Origin: Phytophthora colocasiae
Taxonomy: Eukaryota > Oomycota > Peronosporomycetes > Peronosporales > Peronosporaceae
Direction: 5' to 3'
Length of the DNA: 64,000 nt
Assembly (NCBI GenBank): GCA_018806915.1
Contig: JAGKQI010000030.1
Coordinates: 404,501-468,500 of the forward strand
The notes under the pieces are model-generated. The model did no database searches. It worked only from the letters and a program-made list of their open reading frames with translations, and was not told the DNA's origin. Shown one piece after another: positions 1-8,964 of the stretch. How positions within the stretch are numbered: the first letter of the stretch is position 1; each line of letters opens with the position of its first letter. The translations under genes were made by a program, and so were the position numbers.

Positions 1-1463
1 TTTCCACACCACGTCACTGACGTTTGGTAAAGGACCGATTTCTTCAGACTCAGTTTCAACTGAAATTCATGAACGAGATCAAATAACCGTTCTAGAGCAA
101 TCAAGTAGTCGTGGATCGTGTCAGAGTAGAACAGCAAGTCATCTATCCATATGAGCAAGTGCTCGTTCAATAGCTCAGCGAAGCAATCTTCCATCGAAAC
201 CTGGAAATGGAGCGCTGAATCACAACTGCCTTGCATGACTCGAGTTGGTGTGAACACACCTTCGTCGGTCATGTACGATAGCATCTCTCTGCTGTCGGGA
301 TGCACGCCAAGTTGCCAGAAACTTCGAATGAAATCAAAGAGACCGTAGTGTTTCTTGCCTCTGAGCTGTTCCAACTTTGTCTTCAATTTTGGCATCACAC
401 CAGCAATGGGCTCAGTCATCGAGTTAAGTGGCTTGTAGTCGACAGCTTGTCGAAATTCATTAGACTTCGGTTTGCGTACGGGCAAAGCAGCGCATGCCCA
501 GCGGCTGCTTGGGTTCTTGTACACCCAACCAAGATCGACCAGCGTCTGGTTAAACTCGTGAAGGAATTTCGTTTGCAGTGGTGCGTACTGCCGAGCTCGG
601 CATCTGTACGGCTGGGCGTCTGGCTTCAGGCAGAGTTTGTACGGTGGGACCTTCGCAGGGGGATCATCACATAGCACTACGCGCCAGATATCGTGTTTAG
701 TAGTGATACGACTGAGTTCATCAAGTAATTCCTTCGGAAATCCATTTTCGAGAGCAGTTGTTAGCAAGTTGTCGATGCCTTCCCGAATGGCTTCATCATT
801 CAGGTGTCCAGGACGAAAATCGTCATCGCTCTTAAAGGGATCATCTTCTGAGTCGCGATTTTTAAGCTCATTGGGAGCCAAAGATTCGAGTAGGGGCTTG
901 CATAGCTCATTGGGAGCCAAAGATTCGAGTAGGGGCTTGCATTTCTCCTTGGGACCATTGTTACCTTCAAAGCAGGTCTTCAAACCATGATCATCGATAA
1001 TCTGGTTGCAGCTCATGAAGTACGTTAGCACTCTCTCATGAACATCAGTTTCCTTCATGTCAAACTGGAGTTCCGTCGCGAAAAGCTGGTCGATGTCAGG
1101 AAGAGTTTGATTCTTGACGCTCTTGATGATAGCATCAATCTCGGACATGATGTGAGCATCAGTCACGTCTTCCTTCGTTACGTTCCATCAAAGTGCGTCC
1201 AGGAGCTTGTCGTCAAAAGTGCTCTTAACGCTCTCGAGCAGCCTGTCGTAGAGCTCTTGATCACCTTTACTACGAGCCTTCACACTCTCTTCATACTCAG
1301 CACGAGCCTTCTTCCACTTGATCAACGCAGAGTGGGCGGTAGACGAAATTCGAGGCGGGACCACCGGAGAAAACAGAGGCACACTCATGGTCTTGATTTC
1401 TTCAGCGCTGACGTCGCTCGAAGTGGAGCCATCGCTCCGACGGGGGTTGTTTCGAGTGTTCAT
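1..1463 (-). mobile_element. Ty3/Gypsy retrotransposon gag-pol, partial (off left edge)
   Basis: Reading leftward from an ATG at 1463, a 91-residue ORF ends at a TGA (1188-1190). The same frame then stays open to the window edge. The downstream part carries reverse transcriptase signatures: FRQAVDYKPLNS near 460-425, the FWQLGV motif near 315-295, and WIDDLLFYSD near 157-130, which matches the Y/F-x-DD catalytic block of Ty3/Gypsy RT. I see no zinc knuckle or clear protease between the short N-terminal ORF and the RT. The single TGA, followed by TGG, is the only stop between the two parts. It may be a nonsense mutation or a readthrough signal. RNase H and integrase would lie left of the window. 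No LTR was identified on the right side. The RT call is firm; the gag assignment of the first ORF is inferred from position. Confidence 0.85.
865..942. repeat. 39-bp tandem duplication inside the Gypsy pol
   Basis: Two adjacent identical 39-bp units (865-903 and 904-942). The length is a multiple of three, so the reading frame is kept and a 13-residue segment (containing KPLLESLAPNE) appears twice in the predicted protein. Confidence 0.9.
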
Positions 1464-1802
1464 CGTGTGAACGTTGGTTCACTAAAGTCGACTTTGTAGT
1501 ACGTCCACGAGACGAAAACGGTAAACACACAGTTGGGGAAGCTGGCACTTCCGGTAACAAGTTCTTGCCGATTGTATTGCTTGCTTGGAAGCAAAAAGGA
1601 AAGTGTCTAAAGTCCTGTTCTGCTAAACTACTCGCTACTGCGAGCCAAACGGACGTCCTTATGAAGTCAGTCCTTGTTGCTGTAGTTGCAACTGCAACTG
1701 CAACCTGTACCAGCCGATCGTACTGCAACCGCATACACCGATCGATGTGCGAGAGGGTAAGGCTTTCAACCTGAGCCCCACGCTACACACTTCCATCTTC
1801 TT
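1464..1802. other. Leader or flank of the Gypsy element, no gene recognised
   Basis: This stretch lies upstream of the minus-strand gag-like ORF. It could be the element's 5' leader or LTR, but I could not find a matching second LTR or a primer binding site. Minus-strand ORFs here are low-complexity (Gln/Leu/Val/Ala repeats from CAA/GTT-type triplets near 1680-1705). Confidence 0.4.
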
Positions 1803-2009
1803 CTTCTCCGTCTTCTGCAACATGAGTTGATGGATTATGTTGATCGTGATGGCGTTGCATCGGTCCACGAAGTTGGAGATGTCATGGAAGAAGGCTAGCA
1901 TGCGTCCAATGTGCACTTCCTCTTCGCAACCTTTTACCCCCCCCCCCCCCCCCTTCCTCTCCATGGCGAACATGATAAGTGCTGGGTAGAAATTTTCCTC
2001 CACCGTCAC
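1803..2009 (-). pseudogene. WASH complex subunit 4 (SWIP/WASHC4)-like fragment
   Basis: About 65 residues on the minus strand resemble part of the N-terminal region of WASHC4/SWIP, a scaffold of the WASH complex that drives actin assembly on endosomes. The recognisable blocks are ENFYPALIMF, then EVHIGRMLAFF, then ISNFVDRCNAITINIIHQL, in the order and spacing of the family (a GR-hydrophobic-FL-ELS-FV-RC-HQL pattern). Upstream the frame meets a stop within about ten codons, and downstream it drifts into low-complexity sequence after HQL. The family protein is over 1000 residues, so only a small piece is here. A glycine run from a poly-C tract interrupts the conserved block. It could be one exon of a larger broken gene, but I found no other matching exon in the window. 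Confidence 0.55.
1937..1953. repeat. Poly-C homopolymer (17 nt)
   Basis: Seventeen consecutive C bases. On the minus strand they encode a glycine run inside the WASHC4-like fragment. Homopolymers of this length are prone to length errors in sequencing. Confidence 0.9.
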
Positions 2010-2434
2010 CTTGAGCTCGGAGATTGTCCGGCATCAAGGCGTCTCAAAACGGTCTTTCTTCAAAGATTGTTTCGTTTTCGTTTTTCAGTGAGGTACATTG
2101 ATGTCACTTAGCTATGCTAACGACATCTTCGATGACTGTTGCCATAATTCAACAGGCAGAGAGTGCTCAAAGCCAGGGGAGTTCCGGTTGTATCCCACGT
2201 ACCGGGATTGTTGGTTTCGTGTCGACTGGACCGGGAAACGAAGACTCATGAGCGACTTGTGTGAGGCGAAATGGAGGAAAAGCAGGTGCAGCACGTCGCT
2301 AAACAGATATTTCGGTAAATACACGAGATTTTCACTCCGTTGCTTGCCTTCTACTAGTACATGCCTACACCATTAAACTAGTTAAAATCGTAAACGAATT
2401 GAGGTGTTAGATCCGCTAGTTTGTATATCAAATT
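2010..2434. other. Intergenic, no supported gene
   Basis: Short overlapping ORFs on both strands (for example 2112-2324 minus, 70 codons) show no family I recognise and no matching exon signals. Confidence 0.4.
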
Positions 2435-2782
2435 CTAGTAGTAACATTCAGGGATAGTTACTGTATTCGCTTTCGCTGAACAGGAAGAGCACACTTGTCT
2501 TCTATACTTGCCCTTCAAATCTTCTATACTTGCCCTTCGAATTTCCCCTGCCTTAGCAGCAAAGGGGGCGAGAACGGTTCTCCAAACGAGCATTTCACGG
2601 GTGTGTAGATACCCCACTTCGACGAGCAGAAGCCCAGAAATTCTAGATAACTTGATTCCGGTGTCCTGGTCCACCCAAAATTGTCTGTCATCGTAGTCAC
2701 TGGGTGCCAGTGTCATGATGATCAGCCACGCGGTCCACGCTATCGAAATGAAAAGAAACAGCAGCATCGGGAGTCCAACCAA
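2435..2782 (-). CDS. Hypothetical protein with one membrane segment
   Basis: A 115-residue minus-strand ORF of no recognised family. Its first 30 residues form a strongly hydrophobic stretch (LLFLFISIAWTAWLIIM) that would make a membrane helix or signal anchor, followed by a polar segment rich in Asp and Arg. The same frame is open upstream for about 20 more codons to a TAA near 2838, without an ATG. It may therefore be an internal exon or the 3' end of a broken gene rather than a complete one. It overlaps the next minus-strand ORF by 43 bp in a different frame. A 22-bp tandem duplication lies in its C-terminal coding part. Confidence 0.3.
   Translation of the reverse strand: MVGLPMLLFLFISIAWTAWLIIMTLAPSDYDDRQFWVDQDTGIKLSRISGLLLVEVGYLHTREMLVWRTVLAPFAAKAGEIRRASIEDLKGKYRRQVCSSCSAKANTVTIPECYY
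2498..2541. repeat. 22-bp tandem duplication
   Basis: Two nearly identical 22-bp units built on CTTCTATACTTGCCCTTC, differing at one base. The unit length is not a multiple of three, so it shifts the frame of the overlapping ORF. Confidence 0.75.
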
Positions 2783-3294
2783 GCCAAATGCTTGCCAAAA
2801 TGAAAAACGGTGCGCTGTCGGTGTTTGAGGAATGTATTACTCTTGGACTGGACACAACATCCTGAGCCAGCCGAAAGCACTTTGAATTCCTCGAGGATTC
2901 CTTCGTGTGTTGCAGATTCTCTACTTAAACAAGTCTTCAGATCTCCACAAGTAATCCCAAGCACTAATTGACGCCGTGCAATTGCAGCCACCGACAGTAG
3001 TAGATGCAGGTCAATGTCTCGCAGAAGCTGAGCTTGCCAGCCTTGAGCTGTCAAAGCCGCTTCGTACGCTCCAAATTCCACTAATTGCCCGCAACCATCA
3101 GCAGCAACGAAAGGGATCTTCTCCTCCTTAACACAGTTAATTGACTGTGTGATCGTGCTGTTTGCAGATTTCTTGAATGGTTGTCGTACTTGGCTTTTTG
3201 TTGCTTTAACTTTCCTCCCAGTCATGAGTTTCTTACGCCGTTTCCTCTTTGGCTCCTGGGGAGCAGCCACATTACTTGACTCCTCTGTTGTCAA
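2740..3294 (-). CDS. Hypothetical protein with basic, NLS-like N terminus
   Basis: A 184-residue minus-strand ORF that begins at a TTG; there is no in-frame ATG before residue 24. Residues 15-35 hold a Lys/Arg cluster (KRKRRKKLMTGRKVK) typical of a nuclear localisation signal. The middle is Ala/Leu-rich and the C terminus is Cys/Phe-rich and looks like out-of-frame translation. Just upstream, a different frame has ATG near 3365 and reads a short plausible N terminus (MAALTVDTATGANIVVGG) before a stop. This suggests a gene with a frameshift or an unresolved intron at about 3300-3320. No known domain was seen. Confidence 0.3.
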   Translation of the reverse strand: MTTEESSNVAAPQEPKRKRRKKLMTGRKVKATKSQVRQPFKKSANSTITQSINCVKEEKIPFVAADGCGQLVEFGAYEAALTAQGWQAQLLRDIDLHLLLSVAAIARRQLVLGITCGDLKTCLSRESATHEGILEEFKVLSAGSGCCVQSKSNTFLKHRQRTVFHFGKHLAWLDSRCCCFFSFR

Positions 3295-3997
3295 GATTCC
3301 GGTTGAATGCCCCCCACTACGATATTTGCGCCCGTAGCTGTATCAACCGTTAGTGCCGCCATATCACCACTCACTGACGCTCCGCTGAAGTAAATCGTGT
3401 AGACGAATCCTCAAAAGAAGAGGACAAAGAAGAAGGCAAAAAAATAAAGAGTTTCATTGGGCTCTAAGCCCCCATTTGGAGAGCCGGTGCCAAGCAAACG
3501 CGCTAAGAAGTTCAGGGTATTTTTTTAATCAAGGAAAAAATGAAAGCTTCAAGCCGAGAGCGAGACGAAGGATACCTGGACAAGCAGCATTAACATTAAT
3601 CGAGGTGGGATCACGTTTTTTGCGATCGTACCAGGAATGATGGTAAATAAAGAGTCGACCGTCTCAATTTTAGCAGTGTCAAATCAAGCAGATTGGCCAA
3701 GGTACGATGTCCACAACGCAATTGGCGTAGGGCACGTGCCCACCAGCTTCGCAGCATCGAAGTGACCGATCAGGATGGGCAACCGGCTTTTAGATTCGCA
3801 GTAAACGCCCTTGCCAAGCAGATTGCAGGGCCATTTATCGTACTTATTTACAAGTTGTAGAGCTATGTACAACAGGATCCGTGTGAGTTGCAGGGCTCCG
3901 AAAAATGCATTGCCCTCAAAATTATTGCAGTAAAAATAATTTATTACCATCGTTTATAATTCGCAGTTCGAAGAACTGTCGTTGGGGGGTTGTGTTT
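3295..3997. other. Intergenic with A-rich tracts, no supported gene
   Basis: Contains purine-rich stretches around 3415-3455 and 3525-3545. An 88-codon minus-strand ORF (3684-3950) has no recognisable domain and I do not support it as a gene. Confidence 0.4.
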
Positions 3998-4224
3998 GGA
4001 TGTCATCGAGTGACATTCGCGTCACATTTGCCTTCTCCCCTGAAGCGGATGTCATCGAGTAACATTCGCGTCACATTTTCCTTCTCTCATGAATCGGATG
4101 TCATCGAGTAACATTCGCGTCACATTTTCCTTCTCCCCTGGATCGGATGTCATCGAGTAACATTCGCGTCACATTTTCCTTCTCTCCTGAATCGGATGTC
4201 ATCGAGTAACATTCGCGTCACATA
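3998..4224. repeat. 49-bp tandem repeat, about 4.6 copies
   Basis: Units begin with GGATGTCATCGAG at 3998, 4047, 4096, 4145 and 4194, exactly 49 bp apart. The first unit differs most (GTGACATT for GTAACATT). The last is partial and ends near 4224. The even period and high identity indicate a minisatellite. Confidence 0.9.
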
Positions 4225-4530
4225 ATATATACTGTGACACATTATCCGGACAAAAGCTAGACATCACGATTTGCATGAAATTTATAGGTTACATCATACA
4301 TCCAATGTCAAGCTGGGCACATGCATGCCATGTCTTGTCGATATTAATGTGAGCATGTGCCAAGCTCAAGACTTATATTGGTCACCTTTATTGTTTTAGT
4401 CTATGCATGCTCATTCTACCTTCCGCAAACGCGTTTTATTAGTCTACTCATCAGTGCTCGCACAGTAATAGCAATATCAAAGAACTTAATACGAACTTAG
4501 AGACATCTGAGAGAGCAGTAAGTTATTTAA
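4225..4530. other. AT-rich spacer left of the mariner element
   Basis: No ORF or repeat of note. It ends at the TA target site of the transposon. Confidence 0.5.
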
Positions 4531-4532
4531 TA

Positions 4533-4601
4533 CCGTCGAGGGCGCTTGAATTTGCATCAAGCGCCCTAAAAAAAATGCATCACCAGGACGAAATCATGCA
4601 T
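4533..4601 (+). repeat. Left terminal inverted repeat of mariner element
   Basis: 69 bp beginning CCGTCGAGGGCGCTTGAATT and matching the reverse complement of 6545-6612 with only a few differences. It contains an internal palindrome (GGGCGCTTGA...TCAAGCGCCC, about 4540-4566) that could fold into a hairpin. The right copy of that palindrome is imperfect. Confidence 0.92.
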
Positions 4602-4739
4602 TCGAGCCGGGGCGGTAATAAGTGCATAGGTCGCACGTCGTAAATTCTGGAATCCGAAGGTCGTTTTGACGAGATTGCCACAATCCATCCTAGCCGTACG
4701 TAAAAGTATCCTGCCCGAACACCCTCCGACTCATTCAAG

Positions 4740-5240
4740 ATGCCTGGTGGCCGTCCTCGAGAGCTCCCTTCCCGCCTTCCTCGTCTCGACCCTGCTGTCG
4801 CCCTTGACCCTTCTCTCCAAGGCATCGAGATTCAGTCTAGTGCGGTCATCCTTGCAGACACACGCCGTCGACGCCGACAAGAGAAGCAAGCTGAGACCGC
4901 GCGCCGACTCGCTACGCAACGTGCCCGTCGCCAAGTTGAGGAACTTGCTCGTGCTTGTCAGCACGCTAGACTATCCGCGGAGAAGTCGCGTCAGCGCTAC
5001 GAGCGCCTAGCAGCTAAACAGGCTGCAGAAGCGCAAATGTTTGACCAGTTGCGTCTTCGTGTTGAAGCTGGAGAGGAGATTGACCTTTCGGACGGAGACG
5101 CACGAAAGCTGCGTCGTGTTGCCGGATTTGGGACGAAGAAGCCCCGCTTAAGCGAGACCGATCATCGCGTCATCCAAGAGCTCGGTGGGTCCACCAGCGT
5201 GCGATTGCCGAGAGGCTCGGCACCACACAAGGGACCGTGA
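4740..5240 (+). CDS. Transposase N-terminal part (coiled coil), frameshifted
   Basis: A 166-residue ORF starting at an ATG 207 bp inside the left TIR. After a Pro/Arg-rich start it has a long Arg/Glu/Ala-rich heptad-like region (roughly residues 45-120) likely to be a coiled coil, then a segment ending HRVIQEL near 5180. At that point the next frame (+2) begins to read a convincing helix-turn-helix, HQRAIAERLGTTQGTVSRHL (about 5194-5253). The true protein should therefore switch frame near 5185-5195. The ORF itself ends at 5240 in out-of-frame sequence. A single-base indel is the simplest cause. Confidence 0.75.
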   Translation: MPGGRPRELPSRLPRLDPAVALDPSLQGIEIQSSAVILADTRRRRRQEKQAETARRLATQRARRQVEELARACQHARLSAEKSRQRYERLAAKQAAEAQMFDQLRLRVEAGEEIDLSDGDARKLRRVAGFGTKKPRLSETDHRVIQELGGSTSVRLPRGSAPHKGP

Positions 5241-6436
5241 GTAGGCACCTTCGGCGGTCAAGTGCTGGTCAACAAGTCGAACGACGCGGAAGGCGTCGCA
5301 TTGTTAGCCGCGAGATGATTTTTGCCGCTGCTAGGTTCCAGTTTCTGTGCAATACTACTTCGCTAGCGCACACTGCGGCCTTTATTCGTTTTGCTTTCAA
5401 CGTGAAGATCTCCAGGAAGACGGTAGGGAAGTACCTAAAAGAACTTGCTGGATTTCGCTTGGGTGATTTTCGCCGTTTTCCACGAGATCGCAACTCGGAC
5501 CGGGCGATTGAGGAACGCTTCAAGTACGCGTCGTTCTTGCCAACCAAATACGGGCAGAACACGCTGTATGAGGCGATCTATTATGATGAAATGAAGCTGA
5601 CTAGACAGACAAAGCGAAAGGCTTGGTCGATTGCTGGCTGGATCCCAACTGTACCCGATGAATTTTACACGGACCATCCCGAACATGTATCACTACTTCT
5701 CGCTGGCTCACCTGCGTTTGGGGTGCTGCACTTTGAAGTAGTCGAAGGCAGCATTACAGCCGAGGTGATCCTAGCCTTTATGAAGGAGATGATGACCCGT
5801 TACATGGGCAAAGTACCTGCAGCACGCCGCCAGAAGCGTGCGTTCATTATGGACAACGCGAGCATGCACCATAGATCGATCATCACCGAGTACTTTGAAG
5901 GAGAGACCGTCTCAAGATACGTCGCAGTTGAATTTTTGCCCATCTACTCGCCGTTTTTGAACCCTTTGGAGGAAGTATTCGCGCTGGTTAAGTCAAGATT
6001 GTGGCGGGGGCGTTCAGCGGCGTCGGTAACGGACGAGAGTCGGGCAATGCTGAAGAAGAAGTTGTCGGAAGTTGTGGTACGGATCACGGAGCATGACGTT
6101 CGGCAGTTCTACTTTCATGTTGAACATTTCATCCGATACGCACTGGACAAGACGCCGGTATTCACCCAGCAGTTGTATGAAAATAGCCACAGCGGCGACG
6201 AAATGGGCTTATGCCCAATGCTTCCCGACACAAACGAGACGCTACTCGCTAGCTACTTGCCGCAGACGTACGAAGAGTTCACTCCAGAAATGAATCGCGA
6301 TATCGAACAGGTGTTCGGTGTACGGCGGCTGACCATGGAAGTGATCCAGCGTGCACTCGACAGTCATGCGGAGGGCATGGTAAGCAGTGGTTATGTGCAG
6401 ACCCCAGTAGACGATGCTATTAGCATTGCCTTGTAG
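5237..6436 (+). CDS. Tc1/mariner-type DDE transposase catalytic part
   Basis: A 399-residue ORF. The frame extends upstream of its nominal GTG start through the helix-turn-helix described for the N-terminal part, so the complete transposase would be about 560 residues. The catalytic residues are visible: Asp in IYYDEMKL, Asp in FIMDNASMH, and Glu in LNPLEE. I count 38 residues between the second Asp and that Glu, unlike classical Tc1 (34). The protein then continues about 170 residues past the Glu, longer than usual, to a stop about 110 bp before the right TIR. It acts in the nucleus, binding the TIRs and performing cut-and-paste transposition. Confidence 0.88.
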   Translation: MSRHLRRSSAGQQVERRGRRRIVSREMIFAAARFQFLCNTTSLAHTAAFIRFAFNVKISRKTVGKYLKELAGFRLGDFRRFPRDRNSDRAIEERFKYASFLPTKYGQNTLYEAIYYDEMKLTRQTKRKAWSIAGWIPTVPDEFYTDHPEHVSLLLAGSPAFGVLHFEVVEGSITAEVILAFMKEMMTRYMGKVPAARRQKRAFIMDNASMHHRSIITEYFEGETVSRYVAVEFLPIYSPFLNPLEEVFALVKSRLWRGRSAASVTDESRAMLKKKLSEVVVRITEHDVRQFYFHVEHFIRYALDKTPVFTQQLYENSHSGDEMGLCPMLPDTNETLLASYLPQTYEEFTPEMNRDIEQVFGVRRLTMEVIQRALDSHAEGMVSSGYVQTPVDDAISIAL

Positions 6437-6544
6437 AAAACTCGATAAGCTACCAGAAGTGAAGCATGTTGCGTCCAGTAGACAAACTTGTCGGCACCGT
6501 CTGTGCACAGTGCCTCAAATGATGCACCGACGAGCAAAAAACAA

Positions 6545-6612
6545 ATGCATCATTTCGTCCTGGTGATGCATTTTTTTAGGGCGTGTGATGCAAATTCAAG
6601 CGCCCTCGACGG
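6545..6612 (-). repeat. Right terminal inverted repeat of mariner element
   Basis: 68 bp, the inverted partner of 4533-4601, followed by the TA target site at 6613-6614. Confidence 0.92.
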
Positions 6613-6715
6613 TACCTCAAAAGCTGTTAATTACTCCACAGAGCTACAAAGTGCGCCGACAACAGCGCTGCTCTCCACAGACAGGTGCTGGTACAAACCG
6701 AAAGGCTCCCACAAG

Positions 6716-6748
6716 CTACTGTGACAGCCACCTTGGCTGTCGCAGTAG
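6716..6748. repeat. Near-perfect hairpin, 15-bp stem
   Basis: The left arm at 6716-6730 and right arm at 6734-6748 are reverse complements apart from one T-G pair, with a 3-nt loop (CCT). It lies 100 bp outside the mariner right end and is not part of its TIR. Confidence 0.8.
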
Positions 6749-8748
6749 TTTAATGAACACAATAGTGTGATAGAAGGATAATAGTAGGCAATTGTAAGCA
6801 AGCAGCAGAACTACATACGGTCATATGAGGCCCTGGTGCAAGCAAATGCTACTGTCACTTTAATAACTTAGCAATTCTTGATCTAGAAAACATAGTTAAT
6901 TGCTGGCCGCACTCGACACCATCTAATGCCGAGTGTGGTAGGGTACGTTTTGCTCTAATTTACTTCAAGTTACACAGCAATTCTGGTTTGACATTTGTCT
7001 GACAAATTATGCGCATATCGCGCTTTGCAGTTTTTGCCATACATTCAAACTGAGGGTAAAATTACGTTTTCAGAAAAGACAGACAGAATGTCTGACGCTA
7101 ACATTTAAGTAAGTTCAAGGCCTTCCGGATTCTGGAGAATGTCAATTTTTATCAATCATTTTGAACTCTCAGACAGTGAAAAGTAGCTTGGCCCAGACAT
7201 CGTCATTCAAAGCCCCCACAACATCGTCAAGTAAAGTTTTCCCTCGTAGAAGCAGATCCAAGGTGCAGCGCGAGTAAAATCTCTCGGTTTCTGCACAGCA
7301 ACTAGCATTGCTATGAGTCCTTGAAGGCCTCACAGTGTCCATTTTTTTGTCATCGTGTCTCTTGACGATTTTGTAAAAGCGTTGGCAGAAGGAGCTGGAG
7401 CGCACAGGTGGGTGTTCAGGTTGATTGATTAGTATTTACTGCTCATTGCGTTTGCAGTGGTGCTTCTGGAACCAACACCGATACAATGAACCTATTCATG
7501 ACGAACACCTTTGAACAACCGTGATACCATGTATTCTGGACGATTCCATTGGAGACTGAGGAGTAGATCGCTCTAATGCTGAGTCAAAATGGTCGTTCAG
7601 CCTTGCTGTGAGAATCTCTCGCTTGTGACGGGATGAAAGAACGAACGGTTGGATAATTCGCGTGACCTGAGAAGCTAATGCAAAGCTGTCAGTGGGGACC
7701 TTCAGAAAACAACACAAATTGCAAAATGAACGCTCCCAGAATCCAATTTAAAAGCGAGGGATAGGTGACTCAAATTCACGCGCAATCTGCAGAGACGGAT
7801 TTGAGGTCTCCGCAATTTGCTACCACCCAAACGCTGTTCGTGGTGGATCCAGACTTCACAGGGCAGCATGCAGCGCAGCCGTGCGATCCCGTAACGTGTG
7901 CAGCACTATCACATTTGCCACCATGGCCCAAGGAAAAGGCTGGACCACTCCGTAAACGTAGTACATGCTTGGTTTAGTTGAGCAGATTCTGCCGTTTGAC
8001 CAGTGGAATGCAGTCCAGATCGAGTACAATACTAACCTACCGGATGGCTTCACCGAAGTCTACCGTTCTTCTTTAATGCTGCTACGAATAAAATGTAGCA
8101 GCAGCAGCTTCTTGTAGCGTTGGCGGCGTGCAGCCTTCTCCGCGACGGCTACAGACTTCAGGTTGTTTTGCCAAAACCGAAGCTGTCACAGGCAAACGTT
8201 TGCCAGCAATTTGCGCGATTTTCTATCGGCCAGGGTTCGGCGATAGCAATTACGAACGCAAAAGACCAGCAATTTGCTATTTGTGCTATTTTTCCCAGTG
8301 TGTGTACTGTACAAAACGTACAGTAGGATGTAAGGGGGGTTTAGGGGGGGAGTAGGATGTGGACTTGTATTTAGGAAGGTGTTTTGTCCATGTTTTCTAT
8401 CCGGGTTAGGTTAATATCCATAGTAAAACTAAATCGAAGGAAACATGGTAAAATCATTAATGACGCAAGGATGGGCTCCCTGTGCAAATTCCCAAAATCC
8501 GAGCTAGGCAATTTGGATGCTGTCGCCTAGCTAAGCCACTTAGTGACCTGAGGACGCTGACACAGCTTTCAAACGAGCTCGTTTAGATCATCCATGGCTC
8601 TGTGGTGAAGCGTGCCCTGCAGACACAGCTCTGTAACTATAGGTGCCCATTTTGACGCCGGCCAAGATGGGTTCAGATTGGGTTTTCACCCCTCTTCAGA
8701 AAACATGGACAATAGATTCCGTTTAATTTTGTAGCAGGAGTGTCAAAA

Positions 8749-8802
8749 TCCCATGTGATATGGGACTTCGAACTGCGAAGTCCCCCGGGTCCACCACCCG
8801 GG
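8749..8802. repeat. Three consecutive hairpins
   Basis: Stem 1 TCCCAT/ATGGGA (8749-8765), stem 2 GGGACTTCG/CGAAGTCCC with an AACTG loop (8762-8784), and stem 3 CCCGGGT/ACCCGGG with a CCACC loop (8784-8802). Adjacent stems share bases, so they could form alternative structures. The origin is unknown; the end of an old transposon is one possibility. Confidence 0.7.
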
Positions 8803-8964
8803 TCCCCAATACAAAAATATGGTTTACTGAACGCGGATCCAGTCTAGGTCGCCAGCGTACAGACGCATGAAGTCGTCAGAGCTGATTGTGGTAGAACGAA
8901 GAGTCGAAGAGAGACGTGGTTGGTATATCATTCAATATCAAACGCAATTTTACATCTAGCGCGC

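Larger units (their letters stand above)
4533..6612 (+). mobile_element. Tc1/mariner-superfamily DNA transposon, 2,080 bp
   Basis: The element is bounded by long terminal inverted repeats (4533-4601 and 6545-6612). TA dinucleotides sit directly outside both ends (4531-4532 and 6613-6614), as expected for Tc1/mariner insertion. It encodes a transposase on the plus strand in two overlapping frames. Both ends and the catalytic domain look complete; the main defect is a frameshift between the coiled-coil/HTH N terminus and the DDE domain. Confidence 0.92.
6615..8964. other. Intergenic, about 2.3 kb, no supported gene
   Basis: Only short ORFs without recognisable domains. Two minus-strand ORFs (7169-7405 and 7496-7717, 78 and 73 codons) could be parts of one decayed gene. 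The first contains FYKIVKRHDDKK, which superficially resembles the SPX-domain helix, but nothing else supports that. The region also holds a 33-bp hairpin at 6716-6748, G-rich runs near 8330-8350, and a cluster of hairpins at 8749-8802. Confidence 0.45.

Noticed and set aside
7169..7717. Possible SPX-domain gene on the minus strand
   Set aside because: Only one short helix-like string (FYKIVKRHDDKK) fits; no other SPX motif and no continuous frame.
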